Source: Larus michahellis (taxonomy: Eukaryota > Chordata > Aves > Charadriiformes > Laridae). Taken from it: DNA of 64,000 bases. The translations under genes and the position numbers were made by a program. This document shows positions 49,477-63,250 of this stretch, one piece after another. The notes beneath the pieces are model-generated. The model did not search any database. It was not told where the DNA came from and saw nothing but the letters and a program-made list of their open reading frames with translations. Location: NCBI RefSeq assembly GCF_964199755.1, contig NC_133896.1:172237092-172301091 (forward strand), given 5' to 3'. Every line of letters begins with the position of its first letter. Within the stretch, counting starts at the first letter, position 1.

Positions 49477-49752
49477 TAGAAGTGCTGTATCAATCCTGGT
49501 TTTATCTCACTAGCTTTATTTTCTGACTCAATTGTCTTGGCTCACATGTGTCGAGTCAGAGCTCTACACCACATCTTGTGGAATGCATGACTATTTTATA
49601 CTTGCTGCTGCAACTGACTTCGTATACTGCTGGTAGATTCACATTTCCATATGTTCTTTGTTTTATCCTATATTCTGTTGGATTTTCTCTTGCGTGGCTA
49701 TGTATCACGCACAGTCTGTCCCTTAAGTTACTCTATAAAATATCCTTACCAG

Positions 49753-49795
49753 CTATCTATCTAGTCTATCTATCTATCTACCTATCTATTTATTT
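49753..49795. repeat. (TATC)n microsatellite
   Basis: About ten TATC units with single interruptions, grading into TTTA at the right end. It is probably length-variable between individuals. Confidence 0.85.
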
Positions 49796-50383
49796 AGAAT
49801 GAAGTTTAGGTTTGTCTAGACTTATTATCAAATATGTATTCTGAAACTCATGGGACAGGTTTGATGGGTCTGTCTGGTGTCCTAACGTGCTGGGATATTT
49901 TGGGACACAAAACCCAATGGCCTAATCTATTTGCCTGTGATCTCTCTATATATATCTCATTCAGGCACCATTTCTTTTCTGTGACAGGTGGAAAGCGAGG
50001 ACTGCGTAGGCACGTTGCATCCCAGTTTAGAGGCAAAATGTGAACGGAGCGAAAGAAATGAGAATAATAATGTAGATAGAGCTGTAGAATTTAGTCAGAT
50101 TCCAAAAAAACTTAGAACATCACTGCTACATTTCATAAATTGGCTTTTTGCCATTTCCACTGACTGTCAATTTCCTTTTTATGTTTACTGTTCATTAGCA
50201 CTTCATACAGCACTAGTCATTATCCTGTCCATCTATTCCAGAAGATACATATTCTGGTTCTGTTGAAAACCTATAGAAAAAGTGTTGCTCCCATGCAGTG
50301 GAATTTCACTTCTCTTTAAGATGCATAATGTGAAGAAAAGGTACTGATGGCTAGAATTCAGAATTACTGGAGGGGGATTAATT

Positions 50384-50442
50384 TAAAAACAAAACAAAAC
50401 AAGAAAATAAAAACAAACAAACAAAAAAAGCCAACAAAACAA
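50384..50442. repeat. A-rich CAAAA/CAAA simple repeat
   Basis: About 60 bases of AAAAC and AAAC units with few interruptions. No LINE or SINE body precedes it, so it is not read as the tail of a retroposon. Confidence 0.7.
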
Positions 50443-51874
50443 CAGGAAAGCTGGTCAAGCAATCAATAGAGTTAAGTACTTTCTAACATTTTAAGCAGTT
50501 TCCATCTTTGGATTCTTGGTTTAATAAAATATAAAATGGAGAAGATAATTAAGGTTAGTAGGGCTAATTATCATGCAGTCTGTGACAGCGATGTATGTCA
50601 GAAGTACTCCCAGACAGAAAGACACAGGAAAAAAAATGAATAGTAATGTTGAGTAAAAGGGACAAAACACAACAAGCTGCAAAGCATAATAAATTACTAC
50701 TATGATAAAGGGGGAAAAAATGAAATATTTGAGACTGCTAAAGTATTTTCACTTTTACTAGCCATGTATTATCTCTGCCTACTGGACTATGGACAGCTAC
50801 TTACTATGGTATAACGTCTTTCACTCCCCAAAATCCATTCTAAATAACTATATATTTGTCCTACGCATGTGTCTATTGTGACCCAGAAAGACAACAATGA
50901 AAATAGAATGGGGCAGTATATCAACATATTTTTCATTTACTCCCTTTGCAGAAACTCCCAAATTGCTTCAGGAAATGGAAAAATGTGATAAGGAAAGAAA
51001 TATCTTCCCCATAATATGTCCCTGTATCTTGCCATAGACATATTTCCTCAGTGAAGGAGGTATTCCATAATGCATTCTGGATGCCCACAAACAAGCCCAC
51101 AGACAAGCCTTCTTCTGCTTCTAGAGATGCAGAAGGAAAATAAATGAGTCATAGAGACTAAACTGGGGGATGTGGGACTGATTTTTAGCTTCTGACCTCC
51201 TAGGTGTGCATCATCTTACACCTCCTTAGATTAAACTAGAAGAGAAGTCAAAAGTGCACACAGGTGGGAACTGTGATGCGTACAAAAGCTCTCCCCATCC
51301 AGAGGATCAGGGACCAGGACTGCAGTAAAGTATACATGATCCACAGCTAAAATGCCACCAAAGAATTGAAAAAACTGAGTTAATTTCTGAATGAATAAAG
51401 GCCATGAAATCCTCCACCTTATGAATGATACTACTAAATAAACTTGCACCAGAAGAAGCAGCACATTGCAGAAAGGAAATATTCCTACAAGGAAGAAGAA
51501 TCTACATTTATATTATGTGGCTTCTAAAGGTTTCTATATATGTGGAGAAGAATAATTTCCCCTTGCTGGATAATTATTCTAATTAAAGCATGTAGAAATA
51601 CAAATGGGAGCAAATGCACCATAGTATCTTTTAAGAATACAGACATGAAAATCATCAACTTGTTCTTAATGTGAACTATCCAGTGTTATGACTCACTTTA
51701 TGATTCATACACTGCTTATTATGTAAGGTTGTTTATACTCTCTTCCCAACCCTTGTTACTTTTTTAATGCCTTCTACTTGGCCTCCACCCTTAAAAAAAC
51801 ATCTAAAATTTATTTTGTAAAATATTCTAGTTGGGAGGACCAATTAAAAATAACACAACAAATCTCCCTTTTTC

Positions 51875-51927
51875 TGGTGTTTTGGTGTTTTGGTTTGGTT
51901 TGGTTTTGGTTTTGTTTTTTTTTTTTA
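51875..51927. repeat. (GGTTTT)n-like simple repeat
   Basis: GGTGTTTT, GGTTT and GGTTTT units lead into a T run (51916-51926). It is a low-complexity tract. Confidence 0.7.
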
Positions 51928-54900
51928 GGTAGTGAATGACTAATTCAAAATATATGGAGAGAGATGTTACCTTGACGTTACAGCTCTCTGCTCCCAAGCA
52001 AGTCACCTAATCATTTGTCAGTGGTGCAATCTATTCATTTTATGTGACTCCTACAGTCCTGACTGTATAGTGACCCAGCTTCAAATAGAGGATATGGTAG
52101 CATCTTCTCCCAGAATGCCTTATACTCTAACGGTTAAGACATTTCCCAGAGTTGAAGGAAATTGAATTTTCCTCAGGTTTTGGAGAAAAACAGAACCCAG
52201 GTTTCACACTTCTGAGGACAGGACCCTAGCAGCTTTCTGTTATTTAACTGATGGATAGCAACACTGGCTACCTTCGATAAATGCACATGTTCGGATCAGC
52301 GCCTACTGAAGGACACTCGTCAATATTGAACATTTCTTTTGTCTAGCTCTAGGCAGTGTTTCATTAAGCACACAGACTTTTTGGCTTATACTTTGGATTA
52401 GTTTAACTTAATGGACTATCAAGGGAACCCAGGTGTATGCAGTTTACAAAGTGTCATGCATCTCACGTGCTCAAACGCTAAGTCAAGGCTAGTTATCCTT
52501 TTAAGCAAAAGATAAAATCAGTATTTCCAAAGAAAAAATATTTCCATCCTAAAATCAGTATCCAAAATAACTCAGAGAAATCAGTCCTTGTAAAAACGCT
52601 TTTCCTTTTTAGCTGTCTAAATTTAACTGACTTGAATCATTTGGGTTTGGTCGTTTGTTGGGTTTTTTTTAGGAAAGACAATGTCTAACTTACATGATCC
52701 AAATTTTTAGTAAAATTATAAAACCCATAACCAATCTCAAGCATTAAATCAAAAATAATAAGGCAATAATGATAATCAAGATCCAGTATTGTTTCAGTTA
52801 TATGAGATATGGGAGAGATATGATTTAAGCAGCTGCTTGTTCATAACCTCAGGCCAATTTGGTGAGAGTCCTAAACCACAAGCCTCCAGTCTTTAGAATT
52901 CCTGCAGTTTGGAGAGTGTTCAGTACCCATTTGTCTGTGCTGAGATTTTTCTTGTTGTTAGTTTGGGCTTCTAAATTGCAATGTTATTTGTGTTCTATTG
53001 ACTATATTTAAATACCTTCTTATGAATGAATTCAGGTAAAAGTGGCTTCTGTTTGCTTAGCTGCTACTTTCCTGGCTAAATTCTGAATCTGTGGTGTCTT
53101 GTCTCTTGTTTATTTACTGTACCAGTCATGTCCTCATTGTCTCACAACTGTTTACAGTATTCATCAACAGTAATCAAGGGCCTGAGATTTTCTTATTTAA
53201 GCAAAATGGAGTCTCGACAGTGAAAATGATTTTACTTTGGCTTTATCCCAACACAAAGAGATTGTAATTTTCTTACAAATACATTTGCTTATGAATTAAA
53301 TAGATTTTTTCTTAGACTTATAAGTCTGAAGAACTCTTTCATTGCAGATTTATACACATGACGTGGAATGCAGCTTTCATTTCAGCTATTAACATTGTTC
53401 ATACTTACCTTTGACCAAAAAGAAAATATCTCTTTTCTTACAGTCTTGACTCATTTTTAAGCTAATATATGATATTTGTCACTACTCAGTCACAAATAAA
53501 GCACATAGGTACAGAAAATAAAAGACTAATCTTGTGTTATATTGCATCAGTTTTACCTTCAGGTTGTTTACATTAGATGGCAGAATATAGTTTTTTGGGG
53601 GGTTTTTGTTAAAAAAAAAAATAAATGTGCAGATTAACTTGGTAATAAGGAAAAAAAAAGAGATTGTTTGTTTTTTGTGCTTATTTTATATGTATTTACG
53701 TGTGTATATATATATAAAGTATATTTTGGTTTAGCCTTTGGATTTTTTTTTAATACTTTTGTTTCAAACCAATGCACTTATAGATATTCCTGTAATCTTT
53801 TTATGAAGTCATTGTAATATCTTCAAGCACATGAAGTAGTAGTTTCCCCACAACAAATGTCCTGCCATCTTCATTTTCCTACCATTATTAATTTGAAAGA
53901 CATAATTTGTTGTGCTATGATGTGGAGCCCTCAATGGTACAGGGAATAATAGATTGCAATTCTTTTGGTCTATTCCATTTAACAGACAGAATATTCCTTT
54001 TGTTGTTAGATGGTTCTGTTCATTCTTTCTATCTCTCCTGAAGACTAAGATTTTTGTTTTATTCTGAACCCTATCTGGCAACATTTTCATTAAAAGAAAA
54101 AAATCCTATAAAGGAGTTTTCTGAGCCAACTACAGCTTTGCAAGTAAACCACAATGGGAGAATGCTGTTTTACTGGTATGTGATCTGTTTCTATTGCTCA
54201 TATTTGAAAAGTTTCTGTCCATTGCAGATGGTGGAAAGAGAAAGGAAAAAACAAATATTTAGAAAACTACTAGATACTTATTTGATTTTCTAGTTGTGGT
54301 GAGGGAGGGCCCAAAAAAATGCATTTGTAACAGTGACCTTGGATGATTTTTCATTGAGTTCTAAAATAATCATTCTCTTTGCTCTTCATGGCTGGTCTGT
54401 GTATGAAGTCAGGTAAACCCTCAGAATTATCTCATATGATTCTTTTTGTGTCCATCACTGTCCTCTTTCCAATCTTTTTGTGGATTTTTTATTCCTTCAT
54501 GTCCTACTGGAAGTACTTCTTAATTTACATAAATTATTCTAAATTTGCTCCAGCATTACCTTATTTTCTTTGCACATGAGCAAGCACCTGTCTTTTTTTC
54601 ATGGGATTTTAAGGAAGACTTCTGTGGCAATAATTTTCTTCTGCCTGTAGCAGAAGTGTTTCTCTCTTTTTTATTATTATCGCAGTAATATATCCGACAT
54701 ATCAAACAAGCAGAAGAGAAGAACACATTACCACTGTGGTTACTCATGAAGAAAACCAATGAAAGTTATAATAGGGTGGGGTTTTTTTAATTAACTTTGT
54801 AGTTCTACAAATTTCTGGGTACAAGAAGCATGTAATTTCCACTGTGTTAAAAACAGAGTAAGACTGGACGTAAAATAAGCAAAAGGAAAATTTGTAGTGT

Positions 54901-57900
54901 TGCTTCACAAGCAAGCCTGATGTTTCAATATTATGGAGTGAATAAGTGTGATTGAAAAACTGAAAAACATTCCAACCTTGGTATATTTATTAAAATCACA
55001 ACTTTTTAATTTTTTATAAATTTTATTTCAGCCTGATTTTTCCTCTGCAGAAACAATATGAGAAAGAAATCTTGCAAATTCTGGATATTCTAAACCGTAA
55101 CTCAGTACCTTTTACTCCTTTGGAGCTGACAGCTTCTATTGACCAGTGAAGACAGCTTAGGTAGCCTTGATAGTTCTGCATCCCTTCAGTGGAAACTTTT
55201 CTCTGGGAAAAGAAGAAAGTAAGCAAAGAAAAAAATTGCTCTGTCATAATTTAGAAGTATAAAATTAGCTATTTAGGCCTGAGCTAGTTATCTTAAGCTC
55301 TCTGTGTGATCAATAGATATAGACACCTTCAGAACACAGCTCATCTCATTTTATCTACCTATGATAGACTAAGAGTGACACTCCCAGGAGGTGCCTGCTT
55401 TCTTCATTGCCTATAAGGAATCATGAAGTGCCTAGCTAAGATTCAGACATCTAATTCTTAGGTGTTTAAGTTGGTAAAATTAAATCAAGAATAGGATTTT
55501 TTATTTTTTTTAAATGTAATCACAGCTGTTCTGCTGCCCAAAGGTTCATGGAATTTTAAAAGCATAGAAGAAACAAGGAACCTTTAGAAAAAGCAAGACT
55601 ATCTGTACATCTCAGCCCTTTTACTTTTGATTTACATTATCTTTACTAAATGAAGAAAGACTTTAGGGATGGGATTAATTTTTAAAATTATCTCCATCCT
55701 ATACTGCTTGAGATATTTTTGAGCATCCAAGGTATCTCTTTAGAATTGGCAGATATGACACAGGACCCAAAGGAGATGCATCCCTTTCCGAAATGACAAC
55801 TGGACAAAGATGGAAAAACTTGGAGCATGTGAAATGACATTAGACATTTATGATTAGGCATCTGGGTGAGTGAGATTCAGTTTGCCCTAACTTTATGTGT
55901 CTACAATGAGGATACCTTTAAGTGAACTAGTTGTTTGAGATCCCACTATGCTCAATAAAGATTAAGGGAAGAAATCACCCATAAGCACTTAGTACCTTTT
56001 TAGATGTTCCATTATATGAAAGATGCCTGTTGAGTTGTGTGCCATTTTGCTGCCACGGGCTTTAAGAGAAAGCCATACCCTCTGGAGAGGTAAGATAATG
56101 TAAAATACCTGAAATAGTACATCATTTGATTAAGCTATTAATGTATATGTACATATGCATATGTATATGTTTTTATATACATTCACATACATGGATAAAC
56201 TCAGAATATCCTAATAATATTGTTTAGATAAGCAGGAACATTTTAGACTTAAAAAAGACAGGAAGAAATAGTTTAAAAGAATGTCCACGCGAGTACAGGT
56301 TCCTGCATGTATGCAGAAATAGGTAAAAAAAATGAAGTATATATGAAGAAAAAAGAGAAAAAAAAACCAACACTGTAGCTCAGATTTACATGAGGGATTA
56401 TTCTTACACTTATTTTTCCCCCTTTTTTTTGCACTACATTTGAACTCATTTAATACATCATTTCTTTAATAGAGTGTCCATGTTTCTGCAAAGTACTAAT
56501 CATACCCATGGGTAATACAAAACTAATAAATAACAACCCTCATGGACTTGAGCAGAAGGCAGTCATACTGCTGAGTATGAAATTCTCAAAGGAATGTGGA
56601 TAGAAGACAGCTATCACTATAGATATACTGAAATCCTTTGTTATGTTCAGGAAGGACATTAAGGCCTAAGCTTATGAAAAGAAAAGGTGCAGAAATCCTT
56701 TTGGAGACTTGTAAACTGATGATATGATTTTGAAATGCTCAGTGTGTCAAACACATCAATCAAAACATCCTAAACAACTATTACATTCTTTGCAAATAAC
56801 ACAAAGACCTTGGTAAAATGTATTGACTGACCTCTTTTACTTTGAAGTCACAGACTATTTCTTCATGGTGCATGGGCTTGCTATTTGTTTTTTCTTGTAA
56901 GACGTATTGACAACAAACATTAACTCATCAGGAACAGGCCAGCGGTACTGAAGTGGGAATGAAACACAAATCTTTGCTTCCACCAGTCTGTGAACTCTGT
57001 GTGTGTGTTCATGTGTATGCATGCCTCCATCCATAACTACATACTTTCACTTTTGAAATGCATTTTGGCAATATTGGCAACATCAAATTAACTTCGCTCA
57101 TGCTTTGTGCTATGCGTTCCACTCTCAGGTTCTGGCAAACACATCTGTCTTAACTGAGACTCAGCACAGCTCTTGGCTTTACCCGAGACCTTTGTGATTA
57201 CAACAGCTCTCCCTGGTTTCTGCACAACTGATCTGCCTAAGCTGTAAGAATGGTCCTCTAGGTTCTCCATACAGTCACTATAATTAAGTTGTCCTTTAAC
57301 AGAGCATTTATCCAAACAAAATATAAATAAGAGGTTGATCTCCATTCTGTCTCCTTCCAGTGGCTTTATTAAAAATTCCCTCTGGAAATTTATCAATAAA
57401 AATGGCAACAATATCTGTAACTTCTAACTACTGTGATGACATCACAAGTGTCTTTAAAGACACTATACATTAAAATGCAGATCATGGTATCTGCTGAGCT
57501 TTGCTTTTGTAGGCATCTACACACAATGGAGCCATGTCTAGCTTTAATCACTCTGACATTAATTTCTTGCAAAGTTAAGAACAAAATATATTCATTTGAC
57601 ACTTCAAATTTGCTAAGTTTCTTTTGGCTTAAACAATAATCTTTAGTGCTTTTATAATTATTTTTTGCACAACAAACCAACCCACAATATTGCTTTACAG
57701 TCTCCATGGCTTCTTCTGAAGATATTAGATTCTTACTAGCATATTCTTACTAGAACAACCTTGCTCTAGCTATTTTATTATCTTTTTATCTCAACATTTG
57801 TAAGGAATCTGTCCCTAGTATGACCATTTTTGTCAAATCCATTGCTTGTTGGTAGTACGTTATTTATATTTGCACTGTGTGGTCCTGGTAGCACTATTAA

Positions 57901-58985
57901 ATGCTTAGTTTAGACCTCTTCCTATGTCATAGATACTTACAGAGATTAGATTGCTGCTTGACAAAATCACTTTGGTTTTAACCTAAAAGTACATGCACAA
58001 GTTCTGCAAGATCTTTAATTAAATGTTTTGCTTCTTATTCATGTTAAAAATAAAATGCAAATACTTAACTCCCTTTCCGTACTGGCACAATGATGAAGGA
58101 GATAGTTTTGAAAAACACACTTAATAGAGAAATACCATTAACAGTAAAATATCATTAGTAGTAATATCTTTCCACTGTGTTAACAGTTTATTTCTGATAA
58201 AGTTTATTTATGAAACTCTGGAATCCTTATTCAAGCTAGTGTATCAATGCTAACCACATCAAAGCTGCAGAGGCTTTTTACCTCTCTCAGTTATTTCCTC
58301 TCACCTGTAACAAAGCAGATTTTTATAAGTAGGACTTTTAACATTATTTATTTTCATTTTTGGTAGCTACTCAGATTGTTTAATGCTACACCAAAAGCAC
58401 TAAGAGTACTACATACTTCTAGCACACAGAACAAGTGAGAAATTACTTTGGAATAACAGACACATGCAGCACTTGAGCAAATACTTTCTCTTTGTCATCT
58501 TTGCTGTAAAAGATGTTTCCATTTACAAAAAGAAATCTCTACATATTAAGGCTACAAAGATATTCTGCTTTGTGACAGTAGGGTACAGCCAAGGTGTTAC
58601 TTTCTACAATTCAATGCAGATATGTTTGCAAAAATGATGAATGCGACTTCTTTAAGGGAGGTTATAAATGCAGTAGTTGTAAGTTGCATCTTTTCAAGGG
58701 GGCTGTGTTTGATTTTCTGTTATTACTGGTTGATTACATTGTCACACGAGCTGTAAGAACAGGGTAGAGAATCAAACCAAAGGTCACCAGTTTACAGGTC
58801 ACACAGCAGTAGCCAAAGACAAAACCTTGGGGAAAAGTAAGAACAGCAAAAACTTATTTTATATTCCCACCTCAATGTTCTTCCATTTTCCTGTCATTTC
58901 TTGAGCTGGATTTTGTTTTGCACATTTTGTCCCCCCCACTTATTGGTTCAAGATGGTCTTTTCAAGCCTACGTAATTTTTGCATC

Positions 58986-59027
58986 CGCAAGGAATTCTTG
59001 TCAAGGAATTCACGTCAAGGAATTCAC
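58986..59027. repeat. 14-bp tandem repeat, three units
   Basis: Two exact copies of GTCAAGGAATTCAC (59000-59013 and 59014-59027) follow one imperfect copy (58986-58999). It is short and local, with no gene context. Confidence 0.8.
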
Positions 59028-61447
59028 AGGATTACTGTCTACTGACTGAAGAATCAATTCTTTTTATGCATTTAAATGACACCATGCCTTCCTAAAGATT
59101 TCTAAATGTTTCCTTCTGATACGTTTCTTTGTTATACCAATGTATGCCATTTTGCTTCCTGACATCATGAAGCCATTTCTGAGACAATTTACTGCAGCTT
59201 AGAATGAATAGTGTATTAACTGCTACATCTCAATGATAGCCTTTGTCAATATTACTCCAAGATCTGTGTTGGTTTCAGAATGTAGTTTAAATGTATACTT
59301 TGTAATTTTTGTTCATTTTGTGGAGAAACTTTCTATTTTAGTTCTTATTTATTCATTGGCTGTGCATTTTTGGTTACTTTTCCAGAGAATATTTTAAATC
59401 CTCAACATGATCATCAGATGCTACCAGAGTAGTTACATTTTTTCTTCTGGGAGAGTCTCACAGCTTTGGCTGGCAAAGGTACTCAGAATATATCCTCCTA
59501 TGCATTCTGAGTCACAGCAAATTTTCTCACATGTGGCTCAGTAGAGCCTTAATTTAAAAGTGAGTAAGCTGACACTAGAGTGTACTCCGTAAGAAAACCT
59601 CAGTTCTGAAACAGATTGGAAAAATTGTCTTCAGTGATCTTTAGAAGAAGTTGTTAGAGAACATATTACTACAGGCTTCCATTCAGGTTGAGCTTTGATA
59701 AGAATTGATCTTTGGAGGCAGCACTAAATATTCTGTTGTTCTAGGTTAACTTCCATTAAGTGATTTCTGTGTTGATTTTTACCTCATTAAAATAATACAT
59801 TTCTGTGAAGCTTCAAGATTTACAGTCCAGATTCACACTGGATTTAAGGCATCTAGTTCTCATTATTTTTAATAGGATGCAGGATTCTCAATCTGGTTAC
59901 TACGTTTTGCTAAAGTATGTGGTAAAAATCACTGATGTCTTGCTTTTGAAAGACTGAGCTTTTCTTTTAACGGAGAAAAATATATATCAATATTATTTGT
60001 GATTTCAATACTTTAAGTGCAGGTTGTTACAATTTCAATTTAATGGAAATCATTAGATTTGGTAAAAAAGATTTAATGTTAGTCATCAAGATGCTTTAAG
60101 AAGTTTTAAAGGGGCAAATTAACTGTAATACGTTATGCTTGGATTATACTGCTTGATTAAGTTATTAATAACTGCTGTTAATTTTGACGCAAAAGCAGTA
60201 TCATCACTTCAGGTGCACGAAAAGTCAGAAATTGGTCCTTAGTTCCTCTAATATACAAAAGGTATAATAAAGAAGCCTAACTGATGGCAATTGTGTTTGA
60301 ATCCAAAAACGTTTTATAATTTCCATATTGACTAAAAATATTTCAGTTTCTTCCTTTACTTTTGGGTCCATTTCTCCTAAATGATGTTAACAATTATAAC
60401 ATATATGTTCCTCTGCAACAGTGGCTTTCAGCCTCCTTCAGTCTACAGAACTCTACAGAATTTTGACTGGGTATCTAACCATTAGATGTTGCAGCAGCTA
60501 AATTTTGATACCTAAACATTATTTGGCTCTTTCTTTCCAATGGATAAGAAATGGACCCTGTTCAGAAGCATAACTTGACTTTAGAACGCTTGGTAGAATT
60601 TCCAGATGCGCTTTCACATATCCAACTGTAATACTAGTGCAGTAAAAATCTGCATGGTACAGTTAATATAACTTATTGATAGGCAAGATGTTTTTTAAGC
60701 TCAGCTAGCAGATTATGGTAAGATGTATTCCTTTTAATGTTTTTTACTTTTTTTAAAGTAAAAAATAACAAGGGAAAAAGAAACACAAACATGTTATGGC
60801 GAAAGTACCAAATTGCTACTCCTACATAATCTTATGATAATTATACAGGGGAAAATTGTCCTGGGCTGTGTATTTATCTTTAATAGTCAAATTCACTTGT
60901 TATGCTGTTATGTGCTCAGAAATTCCTTTATTATGTTGCTTAACAGGATCATGAGAGCTCAATAGTTTAATCAAGAACCATAAGAAACATTTCAGGGCTG
61001 TTTATCAAAGGTAACCAAAAAAAAACCCCACACTTTTTCATTTCTACATGATCAATAAGAGAAAAGTCCAGGTCAGTAGTAATGAGCACATTTTTCTTGT
61101 GATGATTATTGTATCATCTGATGTCTTTCTACCTAATCGGAAATGTCAGGTGTCAATTTTTGCTGCTCAGCTTTCAAGTTTACTAGACATTAGCACCAAC
61201 TGTCACTTTTGTTTCACTGCCAGCAAGAAAGTCATGGACCATATACGTGTTTGAATTAGTATTACTGTATTTCTAGTCACCTTTTAAAGTGGCTTCTGTA
61301 TGCTGAAGAAAAGACACAGTAGGAGGAAGTCCATGCTGCTAATTGTTATGTTAATTCAGACAGGCCGGTAGAAGATATGAGTATACAGCACTCTGGTACC
61401 TTTTGGAAGTGATATAGTGACATAATGCTGCAGATATTAAGGAATGC

Positions 61448-61464
61448 GGGGCCGGGGGGGGGGG
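61448..61464 (+). other. G-run with quadruplex potential
   Basis: Four G, two C, then eleven G in a row. This satisfies a G3+N1-7 pattern on the plus strand. It is followed within 20 bases by a CAAA-rich tract. Homopolymers of this kind are also prone to length errors in sequencing. Confidence 0.6.
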
Positions 61465-63191
61465 TTGGCAAACAAACAAAAGACAAAAAAAACAAACAAA
61501 AAGCTATCAAACCCAAGCTAAAATAGCAAAACCAGAAAAGCAGTTCTAAAGCAATTTATATGATATATTTGGCTAGAAAGTACACTTGTCACTGTATTCA
61601 ACCTAAAACTTGGAATAAAAGAACTAAAGACAGGAAACAAAAAGAAGCTTAGACAGTGGATAGCAGAGCTAGAGGCAAGTGAAGAAAATCTGTACAAATG
61701 CCTGTGGAACTCACCATGAGGCCCAGATGCTATTGCTAGAAGAATATTCTCCAGAGGCGGATATGCAAATACTGTGATGGGTAAGTGAAAAGAAGTAGAC
61801 AAGGTGAAACAAACAAACAGAAAAAGCAGGATGCATTTGTGCTTCTTTTTAAATATATATGGCAGTGAAGTTCCCAACCTGTAGTCCATCTTCTGCTTGC
61901 ACCCCTTGAAGTCAGTCCTGTTCTATGAGGAAAAGTAAATGTGCCTAATTTGGGCATATTCATTGAGAATTATAAAGTTTCCTTTGCAATCTTTAAGCAA
62001 AATATCAAAATGTTTTATGCTACTCAGCTGTTTGGAAATGGGGGAGGGGGGCAGGGATGACTTGGACTTCTCCAAATGCTTTTCAATAGCACTGTTGGAT
62101 TTCCAGGAGTACCCATGTTGTAATGAGAGTTCTCCCTTATTGCAATACTGCTGGCAAGCCACACTGGGGGAGGGTGTTGAAAAGGGGAGAGGGGGAGGGA
62201 GGCAAAAAAAGGGAAAATAAAGAGTCATTCTGGTTATTCTGGTATGTTTTTACATATCAGACTGTGGAAACCACAGCTCAGCTTGGGGAAAGAATTAGTA
62301 AAAGTTTGTTCTTCTTCACAAAGTCACTGAAGGCAGACCAGGAGAGAGAAAAAAGAAAACCACAAGTCATCCCTCATATTTTTTGCCCCAGTCTTAATGC
62401 AAATTAAAGGATGAAGAAAAAAAGAATTCTAACCTCTCCTTTCAGGTATTAAACAGCATTATTCATATGTTGGCTCTTCTTTCTTCTAGATGTGCTGCTA
62501 CACAAGGTAGAAAGACGAAAGTAAAGGAATGATTTATGCTGATTTAGAGCTACTGTGTGATGACTTTTACTGCCCTTATGCTGTTCAGGCAGCATGTCCA
62601 AAGTTATTGTGTACAAACCTTGTGACTTTTTAAAAGTCAGGACTAGACCCAGAGGTTGACAAAACCTGGGGCCCTTTGTTCTGGAATTTCTTTGCAGCAC
62701 TTTTGAAGACAATGACTCTTTTTGTTATCCTAGATTGGAAACAGGTTTTTAGATGGTGAAATATTAGTGTAGTATGGAGTCTGGAAGGAGCAATACCAAA
62801 GTTAGCATTTAAGCTATATAAGCTTCTTGAAGAGAGGCTTGGATGGAAAAGATGTTCTATCTTCCAACAATCAGCTCTTCAGAGGTATCTGAGGATTTTA
62901 TCTTTTTCCTTTTTTTTTTTAATGCATGTTATGCAGTTATAGGAAAATAATTATAAAGTCTTATACTTTTTCTTCTAGTTTTAGCAATACTGTAGAGACT
63001 AAATATAATGAAAAATTTTGCAGCCTGATCCATCTGATATTAGAACATTTGTTTTAGGTTTTTTAGGTTCTGTACACTGTAGGGCAAATATGATCCTTAG
63101 TGTACCTTGAAGGCTTGTTCCCAGTTTCTCAGACTAGGGAAATTGTTAGAGAATCTGTCAATTCTCATGCAAGGGCTTTATTTCAGTGGGG

Positions 63192-63250
63192 AAAAAAAAA
63201 AAAAAAAACAAAACAAAACAAACAAAAAAACCCCAAAAAACAAAAAACAA
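63192..63250. repeat. A-rich (CAAAA)n tract
   Basis: A run of about 17 A is followed by CAAAA, CAAAAAAA and CCCCAAAAAA units. It resembles a retroposon tail, but I recognise no retroposon body to its left. The 69-codon frame over it is noise. Confidence 0.7.

Noticed and set aside
61518..61889. 123-codon minus-strand frame rich in F, L and S
   Set aside because: The composition is typical of T-rich chance frames; no motif and no neighbouring exon-like sequence.
62166..62202. G-rich tract as a strict quadruplex motif
   Set aside because: Four G runs require a nine-base loop, so it misses the usual 1-7 rule; the neighbouring run at 62040-62055 has only three usable G runs.
63192..63250. A-run as the tail of a processed pseudogene
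   Set aside because: The sequence to its left has no coding similarity I recognise and no target duplication flanks it; treated as low complexity.
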